Below, in pieces: positions 22,760 to 31,610 of a stretch of 64,000 nt of DNA. Origin of the DNA: Neisseria sp. Marseille-Q5346 (GTDB taxonomy: Bacteria > Pseudomonadota > Gammaproteobacteria > Burkholderiales > Neisseriaceae). Made by a program: the position numbers and the translations under genes. Under the pieces are notes generated by a model. It did not search any database, was not told where the DNA came from, and worked only from the letters and a program-made list of their open reading frames with translations. The DNA lies in contig NZ_OX336253.1 in NCBI RefSeq assembly GCF_946902045.1, positions 2,046,001 through 2,110,000 on the forward strand, read 5' to 3'. Position 1 is the stretch's first letter, and the number at the start of each line of letters is the position of its first letter.

Positions 22760-22800
22760 AGGCCGTTTGAATGCGAAAACCGATTTTCAAACGGCCTTTT
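22760..22800 (+). terminator. inverted repeat of altered DUS (GCCGTTTGAA) with T-run
   Basis: AGGCCGTTTGAA pairs with TTCAAACGGCCT (22786-22797), then TTTT. Both arms carry the same C-to-T type change relative to the DUS, so the 12-bp stem is preserved. It lies in front of hisS and behind the start of the divergent gene, where a terminator reading rightwards has no obvious gene to end. Confidence 0.6.
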
Positions 22801-22814
22801 GATTTGTTCCCAAC

Positions 22815-22843
22815 CTCACAAACCCTTAAAAATCAGCTATAAT
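22815..22843 (+). promoter_or_regulatory. candidate hisS promoter
   Basis: CTCACA (-35, 4 of 6 matches) and TATAAT (-10, 22838-22843) are separated by 17 bp. The start site near 22850 leaves a 30-base leader to hisS. Confidence 0.6.
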
Positions 22844-22879
22844 GCCCAACTATTTGATTTTCGCTTATCCCATATTGAA

Positions 22880-24175
22880 ATGGCACAAAAAATTCAATCT
22901 GTAAAAGGTATGAATGACCTTTTACCTGTCGAACAAAAAGATTTCAAACTGACGGCTGCGTTTTGGCAGGCGTTTGAAGATACGGTCGGTCGTTGGACAC
23001 GCGCTTACGGCTATCAGCAAATCCGTACGCCGATTGTCGAGCAAACTGGTTTGTTTGTCCGCTCCATCGGCGAGGAAACCGATGTGGTCGGCAAGGAAAT
23101 GTACACCTTCTCCGATTCAAACGATTCTTTGAGTTTGAGTCTGCGTCCTGAGGGTACGGCTTCTTGTCTGCGTGCTGTGGTCGAACACAACCTTCTGTAC
23201 AACAGCCCGCAAAAGCTGTGGTATATGGGGCCGATGTTCCGCCGCGAGCGTCCGCAAAAAGGCCGTTATCGTCAGTTCCATCAGGTTGGTATCGAGGCTT
23301 TGGGTTTTGAAGGGCCGGATATTGATGCGGAAATCATCGCGATGTCTGCCGACTTGTGGGAAAAATTGGGTATTCGCGAATACCTGACTTTGGAAATCAA
23401 CAGCTTGGGCAACCGTGAGGAACGCGCGGCACACCGTGCGGCATTAGTTGAATATCTGACTCGTTATGAAGATAAATTGGACGAAGACAGCAAACGCCGT
23501 CTGAAAACCAATCCTTTGCGCGTTTTGGATACGAAAAACCCTGATTTGCAGGAAATCTGCAACGCGGCGCCGCGTCTGGTGGATTATTTGGGCGAGGCTT
23601 CGCAAAACCACTATGCACGCTTCAAGGCGATGTTGGACGGTTTGGGTATTCAATATATTGAAAATCCGCGCTTGGTCCGCGGTTTGGATTACTACAATCA
23701 GACGGTTTTTGAGTGGACGACCGACAAACTCGGCGCGCAGGCGACTGTGTGCGGTGGCGGCCGTTACGATGGTTTGATTGAAGAGCTTGGTGGCAAACCT
23801 GCGCCGTCTATCGGCTTTGCGATGGGTATTGAGCGCCTGCTGCTTTTGGTGAGCGAATACGGCTCACTGGAAGTGAACGCCGCGCCTGATGTCTATGCAA
23901 TGCACCAAGGCGAAGGTGCGGACTTGCAGGTGATGAAATACGCGCAAGCCTTGCGCGCTCAAGGCTTCAATGTGATGCAGCATTCCGGCTATCAGAGCCT
24001 GAAAGCGCAAATGAAAAAAGCAGACAACAGTGGCGCACGCTTTGCCCTGATTGTGGCTCAGGATGAGCTGGCAAACGGTACGGTTACCCTGAAAGATATG
24101 CAGGGCGAACACGAACAACAAACCGTTGCCGCCGCTGATTTGACAGACACTTTACAACAATGGAAGAACGCATAA
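22880..24175 (+). CDS. hisS: histidine-tRNA ligase
   Basis: The 431-residue class II synthetase charges tRNA-His. Start ATG 22880 ([19 protein letters not shown]) is the family N-terminus; the longer frame from 22799 covers the promoter. Motif 2 region [16 protein letters not shown], the histidine signatures [15 protein letters not shown] and [14 protein letters not shown], motif 3 [12 protein letters not shown] and the C-terminal anticodon domain are all visible. It shares an operon with yfgM, whose ATG follows the stop directly. Confidence 0.97.
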   Translation: MAQKIQSVKGMNDLLPVEQKDFKLTAAFWQAFEDTVGRWTRAYGYQQIRTPIVEQTGLFVRSIGEETDVVGKEMYTFSDSNDSLSLSLRPEGTASCLRAVVEHNLLYNSPQKLWYMGPMFRRERPQKGRYRQFHQVGIEALGFEGPDIDAEIIAMSADLWEKLGIREYLTLEINSLGNREERAAHRAALVEYLTRYEDKLDEDSKRRLKTNPLRVLDTKNPDLQEICNAAPRLVDYLGEASQNHYARFKAMLDGLGIQYIENPRLVRGLDYYNQTVFEWTTDKLGAQATVCGGGRYDGLIEELGGKPAPSIGFAMGIERLLLLVSEYGSLEVNAAPDVYAMHQGEGADLQVMKYAQALRAQGFNVMQHSGYQSLKAQMKKADNSGARFALIVAQDELANGTVTLKDMQGEHEQQTVAAADLTDTLQQWKNA

Positions 24176-24805
24176 ATGGCAGCCCATTTGGAAGAACAAC
24201 AAGAGTTAGACAACTTTAAATATTTTTGGAAAAAAACCGGCCGTTGGATCTTTGCCTTGCTGATCGTGGTGGCTTTGGGGTATTTGGGTTACACCATTTA
24301 CCAAGGCCAAAAAACTTCAAAAGATCAGGAAGCCGCCGCCGTATTGGCGCAAATGGTGGAAAAGGCGCAGCAAAAAACCGACCAAAAAGCTATCAACGCC
24401 GATTTGGCCGAATTGCAAAAAAACTATCCTGATTCCATTTCGACAGCCCAAGCTACTTTGATGGTAGCGGCAACCGAGTTTGATGCCGGCCGTTATGATG
24501 TGGCGGAAGGTCATTTGAATTGGGTGCTGAAAAACCAAAACGCACCGCTGGTTCAAGCTTTGGCGGCGCAGCGTTTGGGCGTTGTCCTGTTGCAGCAGAA
24601 AAAATACGATGCCGCCATCAATGCCCTGAATACTCAGATTGAGGCTGATTTCGAGCCTTTGATGCTGGAAACCAAAGGTGATGTTTACGTTGCCCAAAAT
24701 AAAACCAAAGAAGCCGTACAAAGTTACGAAGCTGCTTTGAGCAAAATGCCGCAAACCGCAGTAGGCCGCGAATTGCTGCAAATGAAAATCGACAGCTTGA
24801 AATAA
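24176..24805 (+). CDS. yfgM: YfgM family TPR membrane protein
   Basis: The 209-residue protein has a short cytoplasmic N-terminus, one membrane helix at about 23-42 (WIFALLIVVALGYLGY), and a periplasmic helical TPR-like domain. In E. coli YfgM is an ancillary SecYEG/PpiD translocon subunit. It starts immediately at the hisS stop. In E. coli bamB follows; here there is only a DUS pair before der, consistent with the reported absence of BamB from Neisseria. Confidence 0.9.
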   Translation: MAAHLEEQQELDNFKYFWKKTGRWIFALLIVVALGYLGYTIYQGQKTSKDQEAAAVLAQMVEKAQQKTDQKAINADLAELQKNYPDSISTAQATLMVAATEFDAGRYDVAEGHLNWVLKNQNAPLVQALAAQRLGVVLLQQKKYDAAINALNTQIEADFEPLMLETKGDVYVAQNKTKEAVQSYEAALSKMPQTAVGRELLQMKIDSLK

Positions 24806-24820
24806 GTTTGTTTGAAATCA

Positions 24821-24857
24821 AGGCCGTCTGAAGTTGCAATGACTTTTCAGACGGCCT
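24821..24857 (+). terminator. inverted-DUS structure after yfgM
   Basis: AGGCCGTCTGAA and TTCAGACGGCCT face each other with a 13-base loop. The T-run is absent (ACACTT follows), so termination may be weak and der may still be read from upstream. Confidence 0.6.
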
Positions 24858-24946
24858 ACACTTATCCTTATCAACCGTGTTTTTAAAACACCTGCTTGTG
24901 TTCCGCTCCCGTTTTTAGGCGGCACTTGACACAGAAAGACTCAATC

Positions 24947-26404
24947 ATGAAACCAACCATCGCGCTTGTCGGCCGCCCCAATGTCGGCAAATCTACTTTA
25001 TTCAACCGTTTGACGCGTACCAAAGACGCGCTCGTGCATGACTTGCCAGGTCTGACGCGTGACCGACATTACGGTCATGGCAAAGTCGGCAGCAAACCTT
25101 ATTTGGTCATCGATACCGGCGGTTTTGAGCCGGTTGTGGACAGTGGCATTTTGCACGAAATGGCGAAACAGACCTTGCAGGCTGTCGATGAAGCCGATGC
25201 GGTTGTGTTTTTGGTGGACGGCCGCACCGGTTTGACGCCGCAAGACAAAATCATTGCCGACCGTTTGCGCCAAAGTCCGCGTCCTGTTTATTTGGCCGTG
25301 AATAAAGGCGAAGGCGGCAATAGGGCCGTACTTGCCGCCGAGTTCTACGAACTTGCCCTGGGCGACCCTTATGTGATTTCAGGTGCGCATGGCGATGGTG
25401 TGTATTATCTGATTGAAGATATTTTGGAAACCTTCCCTGAGCCTGAAAAGGAAGAGGAAGAAGCGAAACATCCTGTTTTTGCTGTGATCGGCCGTCCAAA
25501 TGTCGGTAAATCGACCTTGGTAAACGCCATTCTCGGCGAAGAGCGCGTGATTGCCTTCGATATGGCAGGCACGACGCGTGATAGTATCCATATTGATTTT
25601 GAACGTGAAGGCAAACCGTTTACCATCATCGATACCGCAGGTGTGCGCCGTCGTGGTAAAGTGGATGAAGCAGTAGAAAAATTCTCCGTTATCAAAGCCA
25701 TGCAGGCGGTTGAGGCGGCAAACGTTGCTGTTTTGGTATTGGACGCGCAACAAGATATCGCCGACCAAGATGCGACGATTGCAGGTTTTGCTTTGGAAGC
25801 AGGACGTGCCTTGGTGGTGGCGGTCAATAAATGGGACGGCATCAGCGAAGAGCGCCGCGAGCAAGTGAAACGCGATATCAACCGCAAACTGTATTTCCTT
25901 GATTTTGCTAAGTTCCACTTTATTTCTGCATTGAAAGAGCGCGGTATAGACGGTTTGTTTGAAAGCATTCAGGCTGCCTACAACGCGGCGATGATTAAGA
26001 TGCCGACGCCGAAAATTACCCGTGTTTTGCAAAGCGCGATCGAGCGTCAGCAACCGCCACGTGCTGGCTTGGTGCGTCCGAAAATGCGTTATGCCCACCA
26101 AGGTGGCATGAATCCGCCGGTGATTGTGGTACACGGCAATTCGCTGCACGCCATTTCTGACAGCTACACACGTTATCTGACCCAAACGTTCCGCAAAGCC
26201 TTCAATCTGCAAGGTACGCCGCTCAGAATTCAATACAATGTTTCGGAAAACCCGTATGAAAATGCGGAAGACAAACCGAAGAAAAAACCGCTGCGCCGTG
26301 TCAGCCTGAGCAACCGTATTGAGAAACGCGAAGGCCGCAAGGAAGAGAAAAACCGCTTCAAGAAGAAAACCAAAGTCAGCGTGAAAAAACAATTCAGTAA
26401 ATAA
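24947..26404 (+). CDS. der: ribosome biogenesis GTPase Der (EngA)
   Basis: The 485-residue GTPase for 50S maturation starts at ATG 24947 ([16 protein letters not shown]). It has two tandem G domains, each with GRPNVGKST (residue 8 and about 182), DLPGLTRD / DTAGVRRR and NKxD-type motifs (AVNKWDG in the second; AVNKGEG in the first, where the usual Asp is missing as in many Der proteins). A KH-like C-terminal domain and a Lys/Arg-rich tail (from about 435) complete it. Confidence 0.97.
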   Translation: MKPTIALVGRPNVGKSTLFNRLTRTKDALVHDLPGLTRDRHYGHGKVGSKPYLVIDTGGFEPVVDSGILHEMAKQTLQAVDEADAVVFLVDGRTGLTPQDKIIADRLRQSPRPVYLAVNKGEGGNRAVLAAEFYELALGDPYVISGAHGDGVYYLIEDILETFPEPEKEEEEAKHPVFAVIGRPNVGKSTLVNAILGEERVIAFDMAGTTRDSIHIDFEREGKPFTIIDTAGVRRRGKVDEAVEKFSVIKAMQAVEAANVAVLVLDAQQDIADQDATIAGFALEAGRALVVAVNKWDGISEERREQVKRDINRKLYFLDFAKFHFISALKERGIDGLFESIQAAYNAAMIKMPTPKITRVLQSAIERQQPPRAGLVRPKMRYAHQGGMNPPVIVVHGNSLHAISDSYTRYLTQTFRKAFNLQGTPLRIQYNVSENPYENAEDKPKKKPLRRVSLSNRIEKREGRKEEKNRFKKKTKVSVKKQFSK

Positions 26405-26409
26405 ACACA

Positions 26410-26442
26410 AAGGCCGTCTGAACAATTTCAGACGGCCTTTTT
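26410..26442 (+). terminator. inverted-DUS terminator after der
   Basis: AAGGCCGTCTGAA, a short loop, TTCAGACGGCCTTTTT: a perfect stem with a U-run, six bases past the der stop. Confidence 0.9.
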
Positions 26443-26617
26443 ATCATAAAAAACAGCTTATTAGAACTTCATGGCATATTTTCGACAGGGTTTGCCGAAT
26501 TTAAAAAAAACATCCAATTTGGGTTTAGGGTTGTTGTGAATATGGAAATGAAACAGTCGGTTTGACGGGAAGTTCCCTTATTGCTGGATTCCTAAACGGT
26601 GTGATAGAAAAAAATAG

Positions 26618-26647
26618 TTGGTAATTTATCTTATTCGGGGCTACAAT
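26618..26647 (+). promoter_or_regulatory. candidate hfq promoter
   Basis: TTGGTA and TACAAT (26642-26647) are spaced by 18 bp, about 50 bases before the hfq start. The interval 26443-26617 is otherwise AT-rich with no gene; a GGGAAGTTCCC palindrome occurs near 26570. Confidence 0.4.
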
Positions 26648-26702
26648 CCCATCAAACGCCGATTTTGGCGTCTTTACAATCATAATAATGGAGCTCAAGA
26701 AT

Positions 26703-26999
26703 ATGACAGCTAAAGGACAAATGTTACAAGATCCTTTTTTGAATGCGTTGCGTAAAGAGCACGTTCCGGTTTCGATCTACTTGGTAAACGGTATCAAGCT
26801 GCAAGGCCAAGTGGAATCATTCGACCAGTACGTTGTTCTGCTGCGTAATACTTCCGTCACTCAAATGGTTTACAAACACGCTATCTCAACAATCGTTCCT
26901 GCACGCGCAGTCAGCCTGCAACACGAAAACAAACAACCTCAAGCCGCTGCCGCAGCTGCTCCGGTTCAAGTTGAGACTGTGCAACAACCTGCCGAATAA
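26703..26999 (+). CDS. hfq: RNA chaperone Hfq
   Basis: The 98-residue Sm-like protein pairs small RNAs with mRNAs. Start ATG 26703 gives [20 protein letters not shown], the family N-terminus. Sm1 ([20 protein letters not shown]) and Sm2 ([13 protein letters not shown]) are intact. The C-terminal tail is short, Ala/Gln-rich and disordered. GGAG at 26690-26693 is the likely ribosome site. A terminator at 27025-27058 follows. Confidence 0.97.
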   Translation: MTAKGQMLQDPFLNALRKEHVPVSIYLVNGIKLQGQVESFDQYVVLLRNTSVTQMVYKHAISTIVPARAVSLQHENKQPQAAAAAAPVQVETVQQPAE

Positions 27000-27024
27000 A
27001 TGATGTAACGCATTCCTGTTTTTC

Positions 27025-27058
27025 AATACCTTACCGCTTTTGCGGTAGGGTATTTTTA
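27025..27058 (+). terminator. intrinsic terminator after hfq
   Basis: AATACC-T-TACCGC pairs with GCGGTA-G-GGTATT, followed by TTTATT. It is not DUS-based. Confidence 0.8.
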
Positions 27059-27077
27059 TTTTCAGACGACCTTTATC

Positions 27078-27647
27078 ATGCTGCTTGAAAACATTCTTCC
27101 TTTTGCACATTCCCTGTTACGACAAGCCTTAAAATCAGGCGGCCGCGCTTTGGATGCGACGGCCGGAAACGGGCATGATACTTTGCTGTTGGCGCAGTCG
27201 GTTGGCGAGACGGGTAGGGTGTGGGCATTTGATGTGCAACCCAAAGCATTAATGCAGACTCAAGGCCGTCTGAAAGAAAACGGCGTAGATGGCCGGGTAG
27301 CCCTGATACATGACGGCCATGAAAACCTTTTATCTTATATCGACGAGCCTTTAGATGCCGCAGTATTTAATTTCGGTTGGCTGCCGGGTGGCGATAAAAG
27401 CTGTACGACTGAAGCGGCAAGCAGCATCCGTGCGCTGACGGATACTTTGGGTTTGCTGAAAGAAGGCGGTCTTGCCGTGGCGGTATTGTATCCGGGGCAT
27501 GAAGCTGGCCGAATAGAGGCTGAGGCGATTGTGCAATGGGCGGAAACTTTGCCGCAGGAAGCATTTGCCGTGTTACGCTATGGCTTTGTCAACCGCCGCA
27601 ATGAGCCTCCCTATCTGCTGGCGATTGAAAAGTTGCGTCAGAAATAG
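27078..27647 (+). CDS. class I SAM-dependent methyltransferase, YtqB/MnmM family
   Basis: The 189-residue enzyme shows the SAM motif DATAGNGHDTLLLA (about 26-39), a VWAFDVQPKAL strand and a FNFGWLPGGDK motif (about 98-108) typical of the rRNA_methylase/YtqB family. In Bacillus subtilis YtqB was later identified as MnmM, a tRNA wobble-uridine methyltransferase. Whether the neisserial enzyme does the same is inference. It has the DUS-half TTCAGACGACC upstream, with one mismatch. Confidence 0.82.
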   Translation: MLLENILPFAHSLLRQALKSGGRALDATAGNGHDTLLLAQSVGETGRVWAFDVQPKALMQTQGRLKENGVDGRVALIHDGHENLLSYIDEPLDAAVFNFGWLPGGDKSCTTEAASSIRALTDTLGLLKEGGLAVAVLYPGHEAGRIEAEAIVQWAETLPQEAFAVLRYGFVNRRNEPPYLLAIEKLRQK

Positions 27648-27702
27648 ATGTTTGCGGTAAAATAGCTGCTTTGTTTTTCAACCCTCAACATAAGAAACTG
27701 CC

Positions 27703-28077
27703 ATGCAATATCTGTTTGTAAAATACAGCCATCAGATTTTCGTTGCCATCACCATCCTGTTGTTCAACATCCGTTTTTTCCTGCTCTGGCGTCATCCTGA
27801 GAAGCCATTGGCTGGCATTTGGAAAGCCATGCCGCATTTGAACGACACCATGTTGCTGTTTACCGGCTTGTGGCTGATGAAGATTACTCATTTTTCGCCG
27901 TTTAATGCGCCATGGCTCGGCATGAAAATCCTGCTGTTGCTGGTTTATATTGTGTTGGGCATGATTATGATGCGTTCGCGTCCGCGTTCGCCGAAGTTCT
28001 ATATCGTCTACGTTTTGGCCATGTCGTGTGTTGCCACGATTGTTTTCCTTGCCAAAACTAAAACGCTGCCGTTTTAA
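27703..28077 (+). CDS. SirB2 family membrane protein
   Basis: The 124-residue protein has four hydrophobic helices. KYSHQIFVAITILLFNIRFF, HLNDTMLLFTGLWLM and a PWLGMKILLLLVYIVLG segment match the SirB family. The molecular role of SirB2-like proteins is not established. It is followed 15 bases later by folK, with a DUS in the gap (28081-28092), so the two probably share a transcript. Confidence 0.85.
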   Translation: MQYLFVKYSHQIFVAITILLFNIRFFLLWRHPEKPLAGIWKAMPHLNDTMLLFTGLWLMKITHFSPFNAPWLGMKILLLLVYIVLGMIMMRSRPRSPKFYIVYVLAMSCVATIVFLAKTKTLPF

Positions 28078-28092
28078 AAGAGGCCGTCTGAA

Positions 28093-28581
28093 ATGTATCC
28101 GCATTTTGCCGTTATCGCTTTGGGCAGCAATCTCGCCAATCCTGCTGAACAGGTTCGCGCAGCTTTGGCCGAATTGGCCGCGCATCCTCATATCCGGCTT
28201 GAAAAGACTTCTTCCCTGTATCTGACTGCGCCGGTCGGCTATGACGATCAGCCTGATTTTGTGAATGCCGTTTGTACCGTGAAAACTTCATTGGACGGCG
28301 TAGCGCTGTTGGCAGAGTTAAACCGCATCGAGGCCGAATTTGGGCGTGAACGTACCTTCCGTAATGCGCCGCGTACTTTGGATTTGGACATTATCGATTT
28401 TGACGGTATCTGCAGTGATGACCCGCATCTGACTTTGCCGCATCCGCGCGCGCATGAGCGCAGTTTCGTTATGTTGCCTTTGGCCGAAATCCTTCCAGAT
28501 TTCGAGTTGGGTGAGCATGGCCGTGCGGCTGATTTGGCTCAGGCTTTGGGCGGGCAGGGTATTTGCCTGTTGAAAGAATAA
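28093..28581 (+). CDS. folK: HPPK, folate pathway pyrophosphokinase
   Basis: The 162-residue enzyme transfers pyrophosphate from ATP to 6-hydroxymethyl-dihydropterin in folate synthesis. Visible signatures are ALGSNLANPAEQV, YLTAPVGYDDQPDFVNAV, and the HPPK motif RTLDLDIIDFDG with metal-binding Asp residues, then LPHPRAHERSFVMLPLAE. Length fits the family. A DUS lies just upstream of the start codon. Confidence 0.96.
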   Translation: MYPHFAVIALGSNLANPAEQVRAALAELAAHPHIRLEKTSSLYLTAPVGYDDQPDFVNAVCTVKTSLDGVALLAELNRIEAEFGRERTFRNAPRTLDLDIIDFDGICSDDPHLTLPHPRAHERSFVMLPLAEILPDFELGEHGRAADLAQALGGQGICLLKE

Positions 28582-28614
28582 GGGCCGTCTGAAAAACGGA
28601 CTAAAACAAGAAAG

Positions 28615-28637
28615 GGCGTGTTGGACACGCCTTTTTT
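28615..28637 (+). terminator. intrinsic terminator after folK
   Basis: GGCGTGT-TGG-ACACGCC with TTTTTT; TATAAAAT-like sequence follows directly, so a terminator is placed back to back with the next gene's promoter. Confidence 0.85.
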
Positions 28638-28678
28638 GCTATAAAATATTGTTGGGAAACACATTACAAAGAGTTACT

Positions 28679-29314
28679 ATGAATCCTCGTTATATTGTTG
28701 TCGAAGGCGCCATCGGTAGCGGCAAGACTGCTTTGAGCCGCCGCTTGGCAGAGCATTTCAGTGCGTTGCTGTTGTCGGAGAATCCGGATCACAATCCGTT
28801 TCTCATGAAGTTTTACAGCAATGTTTCCAATAATGGCTTGGCTGCCGAACTTTTCTTCCTGATGCGCCGCGCTGAAAGCGTGAATATTATTGAAGACCAA
28901 TGCGCGCAAGGCGGAATGGTTGTGGCTGACTTTTTATTGGAAAAAGACCGTATTTTTATGCCCATCGTTTTGAATGATGACGAGCAGCAGCTTTTTGCCG
29001 ATATGAAGCAACGCATTTTGCCGCAATACGCAGAGCCCGATGTGGTGATTTATCTGCAAACCGCCGTCGAAAACAACCGCAAACGCCTGCAAAAACGTCA
29101 CGAAGGCATCATCAGCTTGTTTCCCGAAGGCTATTTGGGACGGGTGCATGACGAATACAGCCATTTCTTCCATTTGTATCAAAGCGCGCCTTTGCTGACC
29201 GTCAATGCCGATGAGTTGGATTTGGCCGGCAATGACGACCACTTCCAGCTTTTGTTGCGCGCACTGGAAGATTTTCAAGGTACGCGCAGTTATTTGAATT
29301 TAAGCGAAAAATAA
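28679..29314 (+). CDS. deoxynucleoside kinase (dGK/dAK type)
   Basis: The 211-residue protein starts MNPRYIVVEGAIGSGKTALS at ATG 28679; the longer frame from 28649 lacks a ribosome site. It has the P-loop EGAIGSGKT, a FLMKFYSN/LAAELFFLMRR substrate helix and a DFLLEKDRIF motif typical of deoxynucleoside kinases in the folK-panB area of Neisseria. It phosphorylates deoxynucleosides for salvage; the exact base preference cannot be told. The neighbouring panBC genes known from other Neisseria are not here. Confidence 0.85.
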   Translation: MNPRYIVVEGAIGSGKTALSRRLAEHFSALLLSENPDHNPFLMKFYSNVSNNGLAAELFFLMRRAESVNIIEDQCAQGGMVVADFLLEKDRIFMPIVLNDDEQQLFADMKQRILPQYAEPDVVIYLQTAVENNRKRLQKRHEGIISLFPEGYLGRVHDEYSHFFHLYQSAPLLTVNADELDLAGNDDHFQLLLRALEDFQGTRSYLNLSEK

Positions 29315-29350
29315 ATACAGGCTAGGTTTAGGCCGTCTGAAAGGAATAAT

Positions 29351-29794
29351 ATGTCAAAATATCAATTCACACTCCCATCTTCTTCCGGCAGCGATTTTAA
29401 CTCCGCCGAACATTTGCCGTTGGTTGTCTATTTTTATCCTAAAGACAGCACGCCCGGCTGTACCACCGAAGGCTTGGATTTCAATGCCCGATTGGAGCAA
29501 TTCAAAGCATTGGGCTATACCGTTGTCGGCATTTCGCGTGACGGCGTTAAATCGCATCAGAATTTCTGCGCCAAACAAGGCTTCCAGTTTGAATTGTTGA
29601 GCGACAAAGAAGAAACTGTTTGCAAACTGTTTGACGTGATCAAGCTGAAAAAGCTTTACGGCAAAGAATCACTCGGCATCGAGCGCAGCACGTTTGTGCT
29701 GGACGAAAACGGCGAAATCGCCCATGAGTGGCGCAAAGTCAAAGTGGCCGGACACGCGCAGGAAGTTTTGGATACAATTTCTCAAGCCTCTTAA
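29351..29794 (+). CDS. bcp: thioredoxin-dependent peroxiredoxin (BCP)
   Basis: The 147-residue peroxiredoxin reduces hydroperoxides. The peroxidatic Cys is in PKDSTPGCTTEG (about residue 38). The usual second Cys five residues later is absent (CTTEGLDF), so it may use another resolving Cys such as that in NFCAKQG or act as a 1-Cys enzyme. IERSTFVLDENGEI is the conserved C-terminal block. A DUS (29331-29342) precedes the start. Confidence 0.92.
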   Translation: MSKYQFTLPSSSGSDFNSAEHLPLVVYFYPKDSTPGCTTEGLDFNARLEQFKALGYTVVGISRDGVKSHQNFCAKQGFQFELLSDKEETVCKLFDVIKLKKLYGKESLGIERSTFVLDENGEIAHEWRKVKVAGHAQEVLDTISQAS

Positions 29795-29811
29795 TAGGGC
29801 TTTGAAAACCT

Positions 29812-29856
29812 AAGGCCGTCTGAACGGATGTAAAGTTATGCCGTTCAGACGGCCTT
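29812..29856 (+). terminator. inverted-DUS terminator between bcp and xerD
   Basis: AAGGCCGTCTGAACGG pairs with CCGTTCAGACGGCCTT: a stem extended to 16 bp. It ends only 13 bases before the xerD start. Confidence 0.85.
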
Positions 29857-29869
29857 TCAATACAGTTTG

Positions 29870-30748
29870 ATGAATATGGACGATTTAATAGACAAGCTGC
29901 TTGAATCCCTTTGGCTGCAAGACAGGCTCAGCCACAATACGTTGCAAAGTTACCGCCGTGATTTAGTCAAGGTCGCGGCGCGTTTGGCCGAGGGCGGGCA
30001 GGATTGGTTGAGTGCCGATGAATTTGCCCTGTCTGATGCTGTGTATGCGGGGGGAGAAAAAAACACGTCCCAAGCGCGGGCATTGTCGGCTTGTAAGCGC
30101 ATGTACGGCTGGTTGGAAGAAACAGGCCAAAGAGCAGACAATCCCACCCGTTTTCTCAAGGCGCCGAAATCTGAACGTAAACTGCCCACGCTGATTACCG
30201 AAGCTCAAATCGACGCGCTGCTGGCTGCGCCGGATGTGGAAACGCTGCACGGGCTGCGCGACAAAGCCTTGCTTGAAGTAATGTATGCAACAGGTTTGCG
30301 CGTGACCGAAGCCGTCAAATTGACGCTCAGCGATATCGATTTACATCGCGGCAGTATCCGTACCATAGGCAAGGGCGACAAAGTGCGTCTGGTTCCGCTG
30401 GGGCAGGAGGCAGCGTATTGGGTGGAACGCTATTGCAACGAATCGCGCCCGTTGTTGCTGAAAAACAAAATTTGCGACGAAGTGTTTGTCAGCCAGAAAC
30501 GCAGCGGCATCAGCCGTCAGCTTGCATGGATGATAGTCAAAGAATATGCCGAAGCGGCCGGTATTGCTTCGCTCAGCCCGCACGGTTTGCGCCATGCTTT
30601 TGCCACGCATTTGGTCAATCACGGCGTCGATTTGCGTTCGGTCCAGATGATGTTGGGACATTCCGACATCAATACCACGCAGATTTATACCCATGTTGCC
30701 AATATCCGTTTGAAAAACATGGTTGATGAACACCATTCCCGCTCATAA
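29870..30748 (+). CDS. xerD: site-specific tyrosine recombinase XerD
   Basis: The 292-residue recombinase resolves chromosome dimers at dif with XerC. The N-terminal SAM-like DNA-binding domain covers residues 5-95. The catalytic domain shows Arg in ATGLRVTEAV, Lys in IGKGDKVRLVPL, HGLRHAFATH, LGHSDINTTQ and the nucleophile Tyr in IYTHV. ATG 29870 is chosen; ATG 29876 is the alternative. It is a core gene, not a prophage integrase. Confidence 0.95.
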   Translation: MNMDDLIDKLLESLWLQDRLSHNTLQSYRRDLVKVAARLAEGGQDWLSADEFALSDAVYAGGEKNTSQARALSACKRMYGWLEETGQRADNPTRFLKAPKSERKLPTLITEAQIDALLAAPDVETLHGLRDKALLEVMYATGLRVTEAVKLTLSDIDLHRGSIRTIGKGDKVRLVPLGQEAAYWVERYCNESRPLLLKNKICDEVFVSQKRSGISRQLAWMIVKEYAEAAGIASLSPHGLRHAFATHLVNHGVDLRSVQMMLGHSDINTTQIYTHVANIRLKNMVDEHHSRS

Positions 30749-30750
30749 AT

Positions 30751-30780
30751 AAAGGCGGCATCTCGAAGATACCGCCTTTT
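30751..30780 (+). terminator. intrinsic terminator after xerD
   Basis: AAAGGCGG-C-ATCT, loop CGA, AGAT-A-CCGCCTTTT; one C/A mismatch in a 13-bp stem. The following 30784-30975 is very AT-rich and contains a DUS and the bfd promoter region. Confidence 0.8.
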
Positions 30781-30975
30781 GTTATCGAGGCCGTCTGAAC
30801 GGTTATAAAGTTTATTATTTATAAAATAACAATCAAAATACAAATTTACATAGAAAAATTTCAAAACAAAAGGACAGTGCCAATATTGCAATGCAAACCG
30901 TTTTTATTTATATTTACGTTCAAGAATAAATCCTACTCTCAATTACAGAGGGTAACAAAATTATTGGAGCACATC

Positions 30976-31176
30976 ATGTTTGTCTGCATCTGCAACGCCA
31001 TTACTGACCACGACATCAAAGAGACCATCGCCGCCGGTGCAACCACCATGAGCGATTTGCAGGCTCAATTGGGCGTGGCGACTTGTTGCGGTTGCTGCGG
31101 CGAATTGGCAGCGTCGTTTTTGACTGCAAGCAGTGCCCAAAATACCGTGACTGCCGGTATCAACGTTCAATCTTAA
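30976..31176 (+). CDS. bfd: bacterioferritin-associated ferredoxin
   Basis: The 66-residue [2Fe-2S] protein starts MFVCICNAITDHDIKETIAA at ATG 30976. Cys ligands are CIC (residues 4 and 6) and CCGCC (about 38-42). Bfd reduces and releases iron from bacterioferritin. No bacterioferritin gene adjoins. The AT-rich upstream region could bind Fur but I see no convincing Fur box. Confidence 0.93.
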   Translation: MFVCICNAITDHDIKETIAAGATTMSDLQAQLGVATCCGCCGELAASFLTASSAQNTVTAGINVQS

Positions 31177-31190
31177 TTTCAGAATACACA

Positions 31191-31238
31191 CAAAGGCCGT
31201 CTGAAGGTGTCGTTTCGCGCCTGTTCAGACGGCCTTTG
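31191..31238 (+). terminator. inverted-DUS terminator after bfd
   Basis: CAAAGGCCGTCTGAA pairs with TTCAGACGGCCTTTG, 15 bp, with an 18-base loop. Confidence 0.8.
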
Positions 31239-31307
31239 TCATGCCTGTATGGTTTGGCGGCATTTTGCTATACAATGGCCGCTTTTGTCCCTCCGAGAGT
31301 AACCGCC

Positions 31308-31541
31308 ATGAAACTGACCTTGATGTTTCGGGAATATTGCAGCCTGTGCCACAAAATGCGCGAACAATTAAAGCCTTATCAGGAGCAGTTTGGATTTGAA
31401 CTGGATATTGTTGATATCGATGCCGATCCGGTTTTAGAAGAAAAGTACAATGAGCTGGTGCCTGTTTTGCTGGATGGCGATACCGAAATCTGCCATTGGT
31501 TTTTGGACGAAGAAAAACTGAAAGCGCATTTGAGCTCGTAA
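31308..31541 (+). CDS. glutaredoxin-like protein (DUF836)
   Basis: The 77-residue thioredoxin-fold protein starts at ATG 31308 (MKLTLMFREYCSLCHKM). The CSLC active-site pair, the DIDADPVLEEKYNELVPVLL block with cis-Pro, and DGDTEICHW match the DUF836/glutaredoxin-like family. The electron donor and target are unknown. The frame in this region also reads through from 31083, but only the C-terminal part is plausible. Confidence 0.88.
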   Translation: MKLTLMFREYCSLCHKMREQLKPYQEQFGFELDIVDIDADPVLEEKYNELVPVLLDGDTEICHWFLDEEKLKAHLSS

Positions 31542-31610
31542 CAAACCGTTGACCATATTATCTTTCAGACGGCCTTTGGCTGTTTATGCCGTCTGAACAT
31601 TGATTTTATT

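Noticed and set aside
25379-26425. 348-codon minus-strand frame opposite der
   Set aside because: Reverse-strand openness from Neisseria codon usage; der is certain.
26568-26580. GGGAAGTTCCC as a dRS3 repeat
   Set aside because: The dRS3 element is ATTCCC-N8-GGGAAT; the order and spacing do not match.
29870-30748. xerD as an integrase of a second mobile element
   Set aside because: It matches chromosomal XerD in length and motifs and has no attachment site or phage genes beside it.
30784-30975. Fur box before bfd
   Set aside because: The region is AT-rich but no convincing 19-bp inverted repeat was found.
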